From NCBI GenBank assembly GCA_030613285.1, contig JAUWME010000066.1:1-8724 (forward strand): 8,724 nucleotides of DNA, in the 5' to 3' direction. The stretch is from Candidatus Zymogenus sp. (GTDB lineage: Bacteria > Desulfobacterota > Zymogenia > Zymogenales > Zymogenaceae). A model generated the notes under the pieces. That model had not been told where the DNA came from. It worked only from the letters and a program-made list of their open reading frames with translations, and did no database searches. Positions 1-6,535 of the stretch are shown piece after piece (within the stretch, counting starts at the first letter, position 1; every line of letters begins with the position of its first letter). The position numbers and the translations under genes were made by a program.

Positions 1-2
1 AG

Positions 3-578
3 GTGGCGCGGGGGAGGTGTCCTTACATTGGCAGTACCGATGGGATTTCTTCAAAGAGTCGGGGCGAAATTTCGGCGGGGACGACGTTTCTTTTTGACGA
101 TGCGGCCGAATTTACCATCGACGCAGGGCTTGCAACGCCTGTAAAAAGAGAAGAGCTTTTTGGTGGAGGCGGAGTTCTTAATGTTGTAATAAAAGGTGTG
201 GATCGTGGAATTGTGCTTATCACCTCCAGATACGCAGAGGGTGTTGAGATGCTCTGCTGTGCCGGGGCTGAATCTTGTATCTTTTTAAGGGGTGTTAAAG
301 ATTTGGCGTTTTCGGGTGCGTCGATAAACTCAGGGTTTGTGGTGAGGGTTACAGCGGCCGATTGCAACGCCTGCGGAATTTGTAAGGAGGTCTGTCCTGT
401 AAATGCCATCAGGATTGGAAACGTGGCGAGAATAGACAGCGATAAATGCATCGGGTGCGGGCTTTGTGTCCATGCCTGCCCATCGGGGGCGATGATGTTG
501 ATAAAGGACAGGGGGGTGCAGGTGAGGCTTCCGAGGAATTTGGAGGAGCTGAAAAAGCGTGGGGTTAGGGGAGAATGA
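3..578 (+). CDS. Dicluster 4Fe-4S ferredoxin-type protein, 5' end cut by the window
   Basis: The C-terminus carries two complete bacterial-ferredoxin cluster motifs. Cluster I is C121-x2-C124-x2-C127-x3-C131-P and cluster II is C149-x2-C152-x2-C155-x3-C159-P, numbered from the GTG at position 3. Two [4Fe-4S] clusters point to an electron-transfer role in the cytoplasm, but the partner is not visible. Upstream of the clusters is a separate region of about 110 residues with a small cysteine group (C85, C86, C92) just before an 'LRGVKDL' stretch. This reminds me of anaerobe ferredoxin-like proteins in which a Cys-rich segment precedes the two clusters, but that is from memory and the segment here has few cysteines. 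The GTG at base 3 has no visible Shine-Dalgarno because the sequence ends there. The real start is probably outside the window, so the length is a minimum (191 aa). The stop is TGA at 576-578. A hairpin about 27 bases downstream could also terminate this gene. Confidence 0.8.
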   Translation: MARGRCPYIGSTDGISSKSRGEISAGTTFLFDDAAEFTIDAGLATPVKREELFGGGGVLNVVIKGVDRGIVLITSRYAEGVEMLCCAGAESCIFLRGVKDLAFSGASINSGFVVRVTAADCNACGICKEVCPVNAIRIGNVARIDSDKCIGCGLCVHACPSGAMMLIKDRGVQVRLPRNLEELKKRGVRGE

Positions 579-599
579 AATAGTGAAATAATGATATGT

Positions 600-631
600 A
601 AAAAAGGGCCGAGGGTTTAACCCCACGGCCC
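600..631 (-). terminator. Rho-independent terminator of dnaK, possibly bidirectional
   Basis: GGGCCG (606-611) pairs with CGGCCC (626-631), and an inner GGG/CCC pairing lies around TTTAA with small bulges. Read on the minus strand, the stem is followed by six U residues (600-605), the classical arrangement, about 45 bases past the dnaK stop. On the plus strand it is followed only by a mixed T-rich run, so termination of the upstream ferredoxin-type gene from the same hairpin is possible but weaker. Confidence 0.8.
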
Positions 632-674
632 ATTTCATTTATTTACAGTTTTATCAGAAACTGATTTTGTTCAA

Positions 675-2579
675 TCAGCTTGCCTCGGTGAACTCCGCAT
701 CGATGATGTCGTCGTCATCGGATCCACCTGAGAAACCCGTACTTTCAGCATGGTGCATTTCATCAGTGTCGTTTTCGGGGGAAGGTGCAGCGTAGAGCTT
801 CTCCGCCATGGTGTGGGACGCTCCCTTGAGCGCCTCAATGGAACGCTCAATCCTCGCTGTATCCTCGCTCTTTACGGCTTCCTTCGCCTCATTGACTGCC
901 TTTTCAAGCTCTGCCACATCACCGGATGAGAGCTTGTCGCGGTTTTCAGAAAGCAAATTCTCTATCTGAGATAGCAGCATATCGGCCTCGTTTCGGGTCT
1001 CGACCTCCCTTTTCTTTTTCTTGTCCGCCTCATTGTGGGAATCGGCTTCCCTGACGAGTTTGTCAACCTCATCCTTGTTCAGTCCCGAAGATGAAGTAAT
1101 CGTGATGGACTGAGATTTTCCCGTGGCCATATCTTTTGCCGATACGTTGACAATCCCGTTTGCGTCGATGTCAAAAATCACCTCAATCTGCGGGGTTCCT
1201 CTTGGTGCCGGTGATATCCCATTAAGCTGAAAATTACCGATTGTGCGGTTTCCCGCTACTATCTCCCGCTCGCCCTGAAGGACGTGGATGTCAACAGCCG
1301 ATTGGTTGTCCTCGGCGGTGGAAAACGTCTGGCTCTTCTTTGTGGGGATTGTGGTGTTTCTCTCAATGAGCCTTGTCATAACGCCGCCCAGGGTTTCGAT
1401 GCCCAGCGACAGGGGTGTTACATCAAGAAGAAGTACGTCCTTAACGTCCCCTGTCAAGATTCCACCCTGAATTGCTGCCCCCAGGGCCACAACCTCGTCC
1501 GGGTTTACGCCCTTGTGAGGCTCCTTTCCAAAGATTGTCTTCACCTTTTCTGTAACCATTGGGATTCGGCTCGAACCGCCCACCATGATGACTTCGTCAA
1601 TATCGCTGGGGATAAGGCCGGCGTCTTTAATAGCGGCTTTGAGTGGTTCAATCGTCCGCTCTATGATCGGCGCAATCAACGCTTCGAACTTGGCACGGGT
1701 GAGTTTCATCAAGAGGTGTTTGGGGCCGTTGGCGTCTGCTGTGATGAAAGGGAGATTTATCTCGGTCTCCATCGCCGAAGAAAGCTCGATCTTTGCCTTC
1801 TCTGCACCCTCTTTGAGGCGCTGCAGGGCCATATTGTCGGTGGATAAATCCACACCTTGGTCTTTTTTGAACTCTTCTGTCAGGTAGATTATGAGAGCTT
1901 GGTCGATGTTGTCGCCACCCAGGCGCGTATCGCCGTTTGTGGACATTACATCCACAACTTTATCTCCCACCTCCAAAATCGAGATGTCGAAAGTTCCGCC
2001 GCCAAAGTCAAAGACCGCAATCTTCTCGTCCTTTTTTGTGTCAAGTCCGTAGGCAAGTGCTGCCGCTGTAGGCTCGTTTACGATTCTCAGGACATTCAGT
2101 CCCGCAATCTTGCCAGCGTCCTTGGTGGCCTGCCTCTGGCTGTCGTTGAAATAGGCCGGAACGGTGATAACCGCATCCTTTACCTTGCCTCCAAGGTAGT
2201 CTTCTGCCGATTTTTTGAGCTTTCCGATTATCAAGGCCGATATTTCAGGCGGTGAGAACTCTTTGCTGTCAATCTTTACCCTGACGTCGTTGTTTGATGC
2301 CTTGACGATTTTGTAGGGGACCATGCCGGTCTCCTCTGTAACCTCGTCTGCCCGTCTTCCCATAAAGCGTTTTATGGAGTAGATGGTTCTTTCGGGGTTA
2401 GTGATGGCCTGCCTCTTTGCGGCTTGGCCCACAAGCTTTGAGCCGTCGTCTGTAAATGCAACAACGGACGGGGTGGTTCTTCCCCCTTCTTCGTTGATGA
2501 TGATCTTTGGCTCTCCGCCTTCGAGTACTGCTACCACGGAGTTTGTTGTTCCCAAGTCAATTCCAATTGTTTTTGTCAT
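675..2579 (-). CDS. dnaK: Molecular chaperone DnaK (Hsp70)
   Basis: This is an ATP-dependent Hsp70 chaperone that binds exposed hydrophobic segments of unfolded proteins in the cytoplasm, normally with DnaJ and GrpE. At 634 aa it is close to the usual 610-640. The nucleotide-binding domain shows [10 protein letters not shown] (5-14), the phosphate-2 motif DFGGGTFD (191-198) and adenosine-contact GGSSRIP (334-340). The interdomain linker is the conserved [13 protein letters not shown] (381-393). The beta substrate-binding domain runs to about 500, followed by the helical lid and an acidic tail ending [11 protein letters not shown] chose the ATG at 2577-2579 because the protein then begins MTKTIGID as in the family and AGAGGA precedes it by about 8 bases. 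An in-frame extension of 47 codons upstream reads as leader, not as Hsp70. There is no grpE, dnaJ or hrcA beside it, and with its own promoter and terminator it appears monocistronic. Confidence 0.98.
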   Translation of the reverse strand: MTKTIGIDLGTTNSVVAVLEGGEPKIIINEEGGRTTPSVVAFTDDGSKLVGQAAKRQAITNPERTIYSIKRFMGRRADEVTEETGMVPYKIVKASNNDVRVKIDSKEFSPPEISALIIGKLKKSAEDYLGGKVKDAVITVPAYFNDSQRQATKDAGKIAGLNVLRIVNEPTAAALAYGLDTKKDEKIAVFDFGGGTFDISILEVGDKVVDVMSTNGDTRLGGDNIDQALIIYLTEEFKKDQGVDLSTDNMALQRLKEGAEKAKIELSSAMETEINLPFITADANGPKHLLMKLTRAKFEALIAPIIERTIEPLKAAIKDAGLIPSDIDEVIMVGGSSRIPMVTEKVKTIFGKEPHKGVNPDEVVALGAAIQGGILTGDVKDVLLLDVTPLSLGIETLGGVMTRLIERNTTIPTKKSQTFSTAEDNQSAVDIHVLQGEREIVAGNRTIGNFQLNGISPAPRGTPQIEVIFDIDANGIVNVSAKDMATGKSQSITITSSSGLNKDEVDKLVREADSHNEADKKKKREVETRNEADMLLSQIENLLSENRDKLSSGDVAELEKAVNEAKEAVKSEDTARIERSIEALKGASHTMAEKLYAAPSPENDTDEMHHAESTGFSGGSDDDDIIDAEFTEAS

Positions 2580-2605
2580 ATTTATTTTCCTCTCTTTAGT
2601 TTTTT

Positions 2606-2624
2606 TGTATGCATTTTTCATACA
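2606..2624 (-). promoter_or_regulatory. Inverted repeat in the dnaK leader
   Basis: TGTATG (2606-2611) and CATACA (2619-2624) form a perfect 6-bp inverted repeat with a 7-base spacer, 27-45 bases upstream of the dnaK start and inside its predicted leader. It could be a weak leader hairpin or an operator half-site pair. It does not match the CIRCE element (TTAGCACTC-N9-GAGTGCTAA) recognised by HrcA. The arms are short and AT-rich, so chance is a real alternative. Confidence 0.3.
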
Positions 2625-2629
2625 TTTAT

Positions 2630-2658
2630 AATATAATGATGATTTCCAGTTTTTCAAG
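2630..2658 (-). promoter_or_regulatory. dnaK promoter (sigma70- or heat-shock-sigma-like)
   Basis: On the minus strand, TTGAAA (2657-2652) is followed after 16 bases by TATATT (2635-2630), a reasonable sigma70 promoter ending about 50 bases before the dnaK ATG. The upstream box is preceded by C, giving CTTGAAA, which matches the -35 of heat-shock sigma32 promoters. A 13-base spacer then leads to CATTATAT, which keeps only the AT.T of the sigma32 -10 consensus CCCCATNT. The sequence therefore does not decide between vegetative and heat-shock control. Confidence 0.5.
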
Positions 2659-2713
2659 GTGGGGTAAAAAACACGAAAAAACAACCAATTTGAAGAAATC
2701 CCCCATTTTTTTA

Positions 2714-2741
2714 TTGACAAAAGACAAAATAATGTTACACT
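2714..2741 (+). promoter_or_regulatory. Promoter of the CoA-transferase gene
   Basis: A perfect -35 TTGACA (2714-2719), a 16-base spacer and TACACT (2736-2741, 4 of 6 to TATAAT) predict a transcript starting near 2748. This is about 80 bases before the chosen CoA-transferase start and diverges from the dnaK promoter. Confidence 0.6.
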
Positions 2742-2748
2742 TCGGGAG

Positions 2749-2766
2749 TGAGTGAGGGTTCATTCA
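2749..2766 (+). promoter_or_regulatory. Possible operator at the CoA-transferase transcription start
   Basis: TGAGTGA (2749-2755) and TCATTCA (2760-2766) form an inverted repeat with one mismatch and a 4-base spacer, placed right at the predicted transcription start. The arms resemble the TGAATGA/TCATTCA arms of Gram-positive FadR (TetR family) fatty-acid operators, but that operator has a longer spacer. No regulator gene is nearby, so the resemblance is only suggestive. Confidence 0.3.
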
Positions 2767-2812
2767 TTTTGCTGTAAAATGAAAACTCTTTTAATGAAAT
2801 TTGTACGTCTTG

Positions 2813-2820
2813 AAAGGAGG
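2813..2820 (+). promoter_or_regulatory. Shine-Dalgarno of the CoA-transferase gene
   Basis: AAAGGAGG ends 6 bases before the ATG at 2827. It is near-perfect and decides the start: the open frame reaches back to a GTG at 2752, but that codon lies only about 4 bases past the predicted transcription start and has no ribosome site. Confidence 0.85.
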
Positions 2821-2826
2821 ATTACG

Positions 2827-4131
2827 ATGAATTGGGAAGAAGATTACAAAAAAAAGCTTGTATCCATTGCTGAAGCTGCCTCCGTTATAAAGTCTGGAGA
2901 TACCGTAGGAATGCCGGGCGGCTGCAGTCAGCCCGTTGATGTAGTAAATGCATTATGTGAGAGAAAAGATGAGCTTGAAAACGTAACTCTATATTCCGGT
3001 ATAGCGATGTATCCTTTTGAGGTTTTTAAGCCCGAGTTTAAGGGCCATATAAACTTCATCTCCCTCTTTATAGGGCCCTTAGAGAGAATGTATCTCAAGG
3101 GGGGAAATGTTGAGCCGATGTCATATCACTTTTCCATTGCGGATCAAATCAGTGTTGAGGCCGGGTGTAATGTCTTCATGTGTGAGGTCTCAGAACCGGA
3201 TGAAAGGGGATATATGAGTTTTGGCCCCGTGGGGGTTTACAACAATGACATAATGATCAGGCTTGCCGACACAGTTATTGTGGAGGTAAACAAACAAACC
3301 CCCTTTGTATTTGGCGAACAGACGGTTGTCCATGTCAGTGAAGTGGATTATATTACAGAGGGGGATCATCCGCTCCCTGTAATACCTGAAATACCTATCA
3401 GCGATGTGGAGAAGAAAATTGGTAATTTGGTAGTCGAACAAATCCCTGACGGGGCAACAATACAGATTGGCATCGGTGCCGTCTCCGACGCCGTCGGGAG
3501 TCAATTAGTTGATAAAAAGGATCTTGGTGTTCACACCGAGATGATGACCAATTCCATGATGCACCTTGCAAAAAAGGGGGTAATAAACGGAAAGAAAAAG
3601 AACTACTATCCCGGGAAAATGGTTGCGGGATTTGCCATAGGAGATCAGGAACTGTACGAGTTTATCAACCACAATCCGGTATGCGAATTCGCCCCTGTTT
3701 ACAACGTGAACAATGTTAACAATATAGCAAAAAACGACAATATGATCTCAATAAACAACACCATGACAGTTGACCTTACCGGACAGTGTGCTTCGGAATC
3801 CCTCGGCTTCAATATGTTCAGCGGAACCGGCGGGCAGCTCGATTTTGTCCGTGGTGCCACACAGTCGAAAGGAGGAAAGTCGTTTCTTACCCTGCCATCT
3901 ACGGTGGATACCAAAAAAGGGACGGTTTCTCGAATTGTTACCCATTTTAAACCGGGAACTGTAATTACAACACCCAGGGCCGATGTCCAATATATCGTAA
4001 CGGAATATGGTATAGCGAACTTGTGGCTTAAGAGCGTTCCTAAAAGGGTAAAGTCGATGATCGAAATATCTCATCCCGATTATCGCGATGAGCTGGAGAA
4101 GGAAGCAAAAGAAGTTGGATTGCTGGATTGA
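2827..4131 (+). CDS. Acetyl-CoA hydrolase/transferase-family CoA-transferase (4-hydroxybutyrate/butyrate type)
   Basis: This is a 434-aa cytoplasmic enzyme of the family that includes 4-hydroxybutyrate CoA-transferase and butyryl-CoA:acetate CoA-transferase. These move CoA between an acyl-CoA and a carboxylate through a glutamyl-CoA intermediate. The N-terminal domain has GDTVGMPGG (24-32) for the CoA site. The C-terminal domain has QIGIGAVSDAV, then LGVHTEM, whose Glu238 is the expected catalytic residue; I recall the same number for the Clostridium aminobutyricum enzyme. The glycine loop FSGTGGQLDF (331-340) and the late ITTPRADVQYIVTEYG block complete the family pattern. Length and full motif order indicate an intact enzyme. 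The substrate cannot be read from sequence: 4-hydroxybutyrate, butyrate, propionate or longer acids are all possible. The next gene in the same direction is an acyl-CoA dehydrogenase, which favours a role in activating or releasing fatty acids. It has its own promoter and is separated from that gene by 372 bases. Confidence 0.92.
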   Translation: MNWEEDYKKKLVSIAEAASVIKSGDTVGMPGGCSQPVDVVNALCERKDELENVTLYSGIAMYPFEVFKPEFKGHINFISLFIGPLERMYLKGGNVEPMSYHFSIADQISVEAGCNVFMCEVSEPDERGYMSFGPVGVYNNDIMIRLADTVIVEVNKQTPFVFGEQTVVHVSEVDYITEGDHPLPVIPEIPISDVEKKIGNLVVEQIPDGATIQIGIGAVSDAVGSQLVDKKDLGVHTEMMTNSMMHLAKKGVINGKKKNYYPGKMVAGFAIGDQELYEFINHNPVCEFAPVYNVNNVNNIAKNDNMISINNTMTVDLTGQCASESLGFNMFSGTGGQLDFVRGATQSKGGKSFLTLPSTVDTKKGTVSRIVTHFKPGTVITTPRADVQYIVTEYGIANLWLKSVPKRVKSMIEISHPDYRDELEKEAKEVGLLD

Positions 4132-4163
4132 TTTGGTTTGAGAGTGTTTAGGAAAGTTTAAAG

Positions 4164-4197
4164 CCTAAGGTGGAGATTCCAATGTTTCCACCTTGGG
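4164..4197 (+). terminator. Hairpin after the CoA-transferase, without a U-tract
   Basis: CCTAAGGTGGA (4164-4174) pairs with TCCACCTTGGG (4187-4197), an 11-bp stem with one G-U pair and a 12-base loop, 33 bases past the stop codon. No run of T follows, so it is not a textbook intrinsic terminator. It could instead protect the 3' end of the transcript or sit beside a factor-dependent stop. Confidence 0.5.
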
Positions 4198-4343
4198 AGA
4201 ACAGCCAAAGAAACGACTGATCACAAACGGTGATGGGAATGATGGTTGTATGCTTTTTTTGCAAGGGGAAGCTTAAAAGGAGAATAGCCCAGCTAATACA
4301 ACAGAATTAAGAGATATAAAAATAAAATGGTTGCAAGTATTTC

Positions 4344-4372
4344 TTGAATATTCAAACAGAAAAGAGTATTAT
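4344..4372 (+). promoter_or_regulatory. Promoter of the acyl-CoA dehydrogenase gene with a palindrome over the -35
   Basis: TTGAAT (4344-4349), a 17-base spacer and TATTAT (4367-4372, 5 of 6 to consensus) make a good sigma70 promoter, giving a leader of about 125 bases. The -35 is the left half of a perfect 12-bp palindrome TTGAATATTCAA (4344-4355). A repressor bound there would block the promoter. Alternative -10-like TATAAT at 4467-4472 has no -35 at a suitable distance. Confidence 0.5.
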
Positions 4373-4434
4373 ATATTTTATGATATGTCATTGTTATCTT
4401 TTTTGGCAGCATTTCGAGGTATATTTTATTAGTC

Positions 4435-4447
4435 CGTTACACTAACG
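4435..4447. promoter_or_regulatory. Small perfect palindrome in the acyl-CoA dehydrogenase leader
   Basis: CGTTA (4435-4439), CAC, TAACG (4443-4447). It lies downstream of the predicted promoter and 56 bases before the start codon, a possible second operator site. An overlapping TTAGT/ACTAA pair surrounds it. The 5-bp arms make chance occurrence possible. Confidence 0.25.
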
Positions 4448-4503
4448 AGTTGAATCTAAATTAGAATATAATAATAAAACAATCTTATAAGGGAGGAAAA
4501 AAC

Positions 4504-6375
4504 ATGGCTAACTTACTTGTTGATATGAGGGATCAGCAATTTAATCTCTACGAGATGCTGGATATCGAGGGGCTGAGTAAATACCCGAAATATGCCGAGT
4601 ATTCAAAAGACCTCTACGATGCGGTCATCAACGAGGCAGAAAAACTTGCAGTCAACGTTATCGAGCCCACAAACGAAATTGGCGACAAAGAGGAGTGTCA
4701 ATTTGTTGACGGGAAGGTAACTGTACCGAAAGCCTTTCATGAAGCCTATAAGAAGTATGTAGAAGGGGGCTGGATTACCATATCAGACGATCCCGAAGTT
4801 GGTGGACAGGGTTTCCCGGCGATAATAGGGATCAGCTCAGGAGAGCTCTTTTCCGCCGCAAACTTCGCTTTTAATATGTACCCCGGCCTTTGCCACGGGG
4901 CAGCAAAGCTCATCGAGATTTACGGCACCGAAGAGCAGAAACGTACCTACATGGACAAGATGTACGCCGGCCAGTGGGGCGGGACGATGTGCCTTACAGA
5001 GCCCGGGGCGGGTACCGATGTGGGTGCAATCAGGACCATCGCAAAGCCGATAGGTGACGGGAAATTCAAGATATCAGGGACTAAGATATTCATATCCGCC
5101 GGGGATCACGACCTTACAGAAAATATTGTTCATCCCGTTCTTGCAAGGATTGAGGGTGCACCCGTGGGAACGAAGGGCATTTCAATATTTCTGGTTCCAA
5201 AATACCGCGTCAAGGACGACGGAAGCGTGGGAGATTTTAATGACGTCAACACCGGCAACATTGAGCATAAGATGGGAATCAAGGGTAACTCAACCTGTAC
5301 ATTGAACTTTGGCGATAAAGACGACTGCGTTGGCGAACTCCTCGGGGAGGAAGGAAAGGGAATGAGGGTAATGTTCAATATGATGAACGAAGCCCGTCTC
5401 GGTGTCGGCGTTCAGGGACTTGCTCACAGCAGCGCCGCATACTTGCACGCAGTGAACTACGCAAGCGAGAGACTTCAGGGGGCGGATCTCGCAAATTTCA
5501 GAAACCCCGAAGCGCCAAAAGTTCCCATCATCAACCACCCGGATGTAAGAAGGATGCTTCTTTGGATGAAGGCACACGTTGAGGGATTGCGCGCACTTAT
5601 CTACTGGATTGCATATTGCGTTGATATATCAGAGGGCACCGAGGACGAAGCTGAAAAAGAGAAGTATCACGGCTTTGTGGAGCTTCTGACACCCATCTGC
5701 AAATCGTGGGGGAGCGACATGGGATTTCGTGTGTGTGAGACCGCCGTGCAGGTTTACGGTGGTTACGGCTACACATCTGAATATCCTGTGGATCAATACA
5801 TGAGGGATTGTAAGATTGCATCAATCTACGAGGGGACAAACGGGATTCAAGCCCTTGACCTCGTTGCCAGAAAGCTTGGTCAGAACAAGGGGGCAAACTT
5901 CATAAACTTCATTACTGAAATCACCAAGACGATTGAGGGCAATAAAGGCAATGGTGCGCTCAAAGATGCCTTTGCAGAGTTGGATAGTGCAAAGAACACT
6001 CTGGCGGAGATGGGCGGCTTTTTTGCCCAGTGCGGAAAAGAGGGAAAATTCTTGGTTCCCGTCGGAAATGCCATGCCGTTCCTTGAGCTTATGAGCAACG
6101 TTACCTTGGGTTGGCTTCTCCTCTGGCAGGCATCCATCGCCAATGAAAAACTTGAGGCGATTAAAAAGGATAAGGGTATAACCGACGATGACTGGGCCGG
6201 TCTTGTCGAGCTTTACAAGGATAACAAGGACGCTTCGTATTATCAGGGTAAAGTGGCCGCGGCGAAATATTTTTCGGCCTACGTTCTGCCGCACGTCGAA
6301 GCAAACGCAAAGGCGATTAAGAAGGAAGACATGAGCATCATGGAGATTTCAGAAAGCGCTTTTGCTCAAATATAA
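4504..6375 (+). CDS. Acyl-CoA dehydrogenase, large (~600 aa) subfamily
   Basis: This FAD flavoenzyme oxidises acyl-CoA to trans-2-enoyl-CoA in beta-oxidation, passing electrons to electron-transfer flavoprotein. It has 623 aa, longer than the ~380-aa classical type, matching the subfamily with extra N- and C-terminal domains. The N-terminal cap DMRDQQFNLYEML (7-19) is typical of that group. The flavin/substrate signature MCLTEPGAGTD is at 162-172, with FISAG at 196-200. QVYGGYGYTSEYPVDQYMRD (416-435) precedes IYEGTNGIQ, whose Glu443 is in the position of the catalytic base of medium-chain acyl-CoA dehydrogenases. Residues ~480-620 form the helical C-terminal extension. All key residues are present, so it should be active; chain length is not predictable. 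The start is set by GGGAGG 7 bases before the ATG. It follows the CoA-transferase in the same direction but behind its own promoter. No ETF gene is within view. Confidence 0.95.
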   Translation: MANLLVDMRDQQFNLYEMLDIEGLSKYPKYAEYSKDLYDAVINEAEKLAVNVIEPTNEIGDKEECQFVDGKVTVPKAFHEAYKKYVEGGWITISDDPEVGGQGFPAIIGISSGELFSAANFAFNMYPGLCHGAAKLIEIYGTEEQKRTYMDKMYAGQWGGTMCLTEPGAGTDVGAIRTIAKPIGDGKFKISGTKIFISAGDHDLTENIVHPVLARIEGAPVGTKGISIFLVPKYRVKDDGSVGDFNDVNTGNIEHKMGIKGNSTCTLNFGDKDDCVGELLGEEGKGMRVMFNMMNEARLGVGVQGLAHSSAAYLHAVNYASERLQGADLANFRNPEAPKVPIINHPDVRRMLLWMKAHVEGLRALIYWIAYCVDISEGTEDEAEKEKYHGFVELLTPICKSWGSDMGFRVCETAVQVYGGYGYTSEYPVDQYMRDCKIASIYEGTNGIQALDLVARKLGQNKGANFINFITEITKTIEGNKGNGALKDAFAELDSAKNTLAEMGGFFAQCGKEGKFLVPVGNAMPFLELMSNVTLGWLLLWQASIANEKLEAIKKDKGITDDDWAGLVELYKDNKDASYYQGKVAAAKYFSAYVLPHVEANAKAIKKEDMSIMEISESAFAQI

Positions 6376-6390
6376 TTAAACTGCAACTTG

Positions 6391-6420
6391 GGGGGCCCCT
6401 GTAATTTAACAGGGGCTCCC
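6391..6420 (+). terminator. Strong hairpin terminator of the acyl-CoA dehydrogenase
   Basis: GGGGGCCCCTGT (6391-6402) pairs over all 12 positions with ACAGGGGCTCCC (6409-6420), allowing one G-U, around a 6-base loop AATTTA. It starts 15 bases after the stop codon. The following GCATTTATTT is only moderately T-rich. The stem is also the first part of a tandem repeat array. Confidence 0.8.
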
Positions 6421-6513
6421 GCATTTATTTAGGCCCCTGCTATTTGTGGGAAGCCTCTGCAATTTATCGAAGAGCCCCTTTAATTTTTAGGTGGCCCCTT
6501 TTGTTTCCAATGG
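6394..6513. repeat. Degenerate ~20-bp tandem repeats, about six units
   Basis: Units begin near 6394, 6414, 6432, 6452, 6473 and 6493, with spacings of 20, 18, 20, 21 and 20 bases. Each opens with a GC box (GGCCCCTG, GGCTCCCG, GGCCCCTG, AGCCTCTG, AGCCCCTT, GGCCCCTT) followed by an AT box (for example TAATTTA, CAATTTA, TAATTTT). The boxes are degenerate but the alternating pattern is clear by eye. The array fills the space between the acyl-CoA dehydrogenase stop and the PHP gene start. Confidence 0.7.
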
Positions 6514-6535
6514 TTGGCTAATAATAAAAACAAAA

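Larger units (their letters stand above)
4132..4503. other. 372-base intergenic region, AT-rich, with regulatory signals
   Basis: I see no convincing complete gene between the CoA-transferase and the acyl-CoA dehydrogenase. It holds a 3' hairpin (4164-4197), a 25-codon open frame at 4233-4310 whose translation contains CFFCKGKL (see findings), a promoter overlapping a 12-bp palindrome (4344-4372), a 13-bp palindrome (4435-4447) and the acyl-CoA dehydrogenase ribosome site GGGAGG (4491-4496). A second open frame of about 50 codons spans roughly 4277-4430 but lacks an early start codon and has no recognisable motif. Confidence 0.6.

Noticed and set aside
1284..2255. Several long plus-strand open frames opposite dnaK
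   Set aside because: They are antisense to a conserved Hsp70 coding region with biased codon use, carry no recognisable motifs or ribosome sites, and are explained as shadows of dnaK.
2740..2770. CIRCE heat-shock operator upstream of dnaK
   Set aside because: A GAGTGAGTG run is present but the nine-base arms TTAGCACTC and GAGTGCTAA are not, and the position is behind the dnaK promoter.
2752..2826. Longer CoA-transferase starting at the GTG at 2752
   Set aside because: The extension lies at the predicted transcription start, has no ribosome site and is unlike the family; the AAAGGAGG-preceded ATG at 2827 gives a family-typical N-terminus.
5597..6294. Long minus-strand open frames inside the acyl-CoA dehydrogenase
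   Set aside because: The sense strand encodes a complete motif-bearing enzyme; the antisense translations are low-complexity mixtures without domains or start signals.
6391..6513. CRISPR array
   Set aside because: The ~20-bp units are degenerate and directly adjacent, with no conserved repeats separated by unique spacers of constant length, and no cas gene is present.
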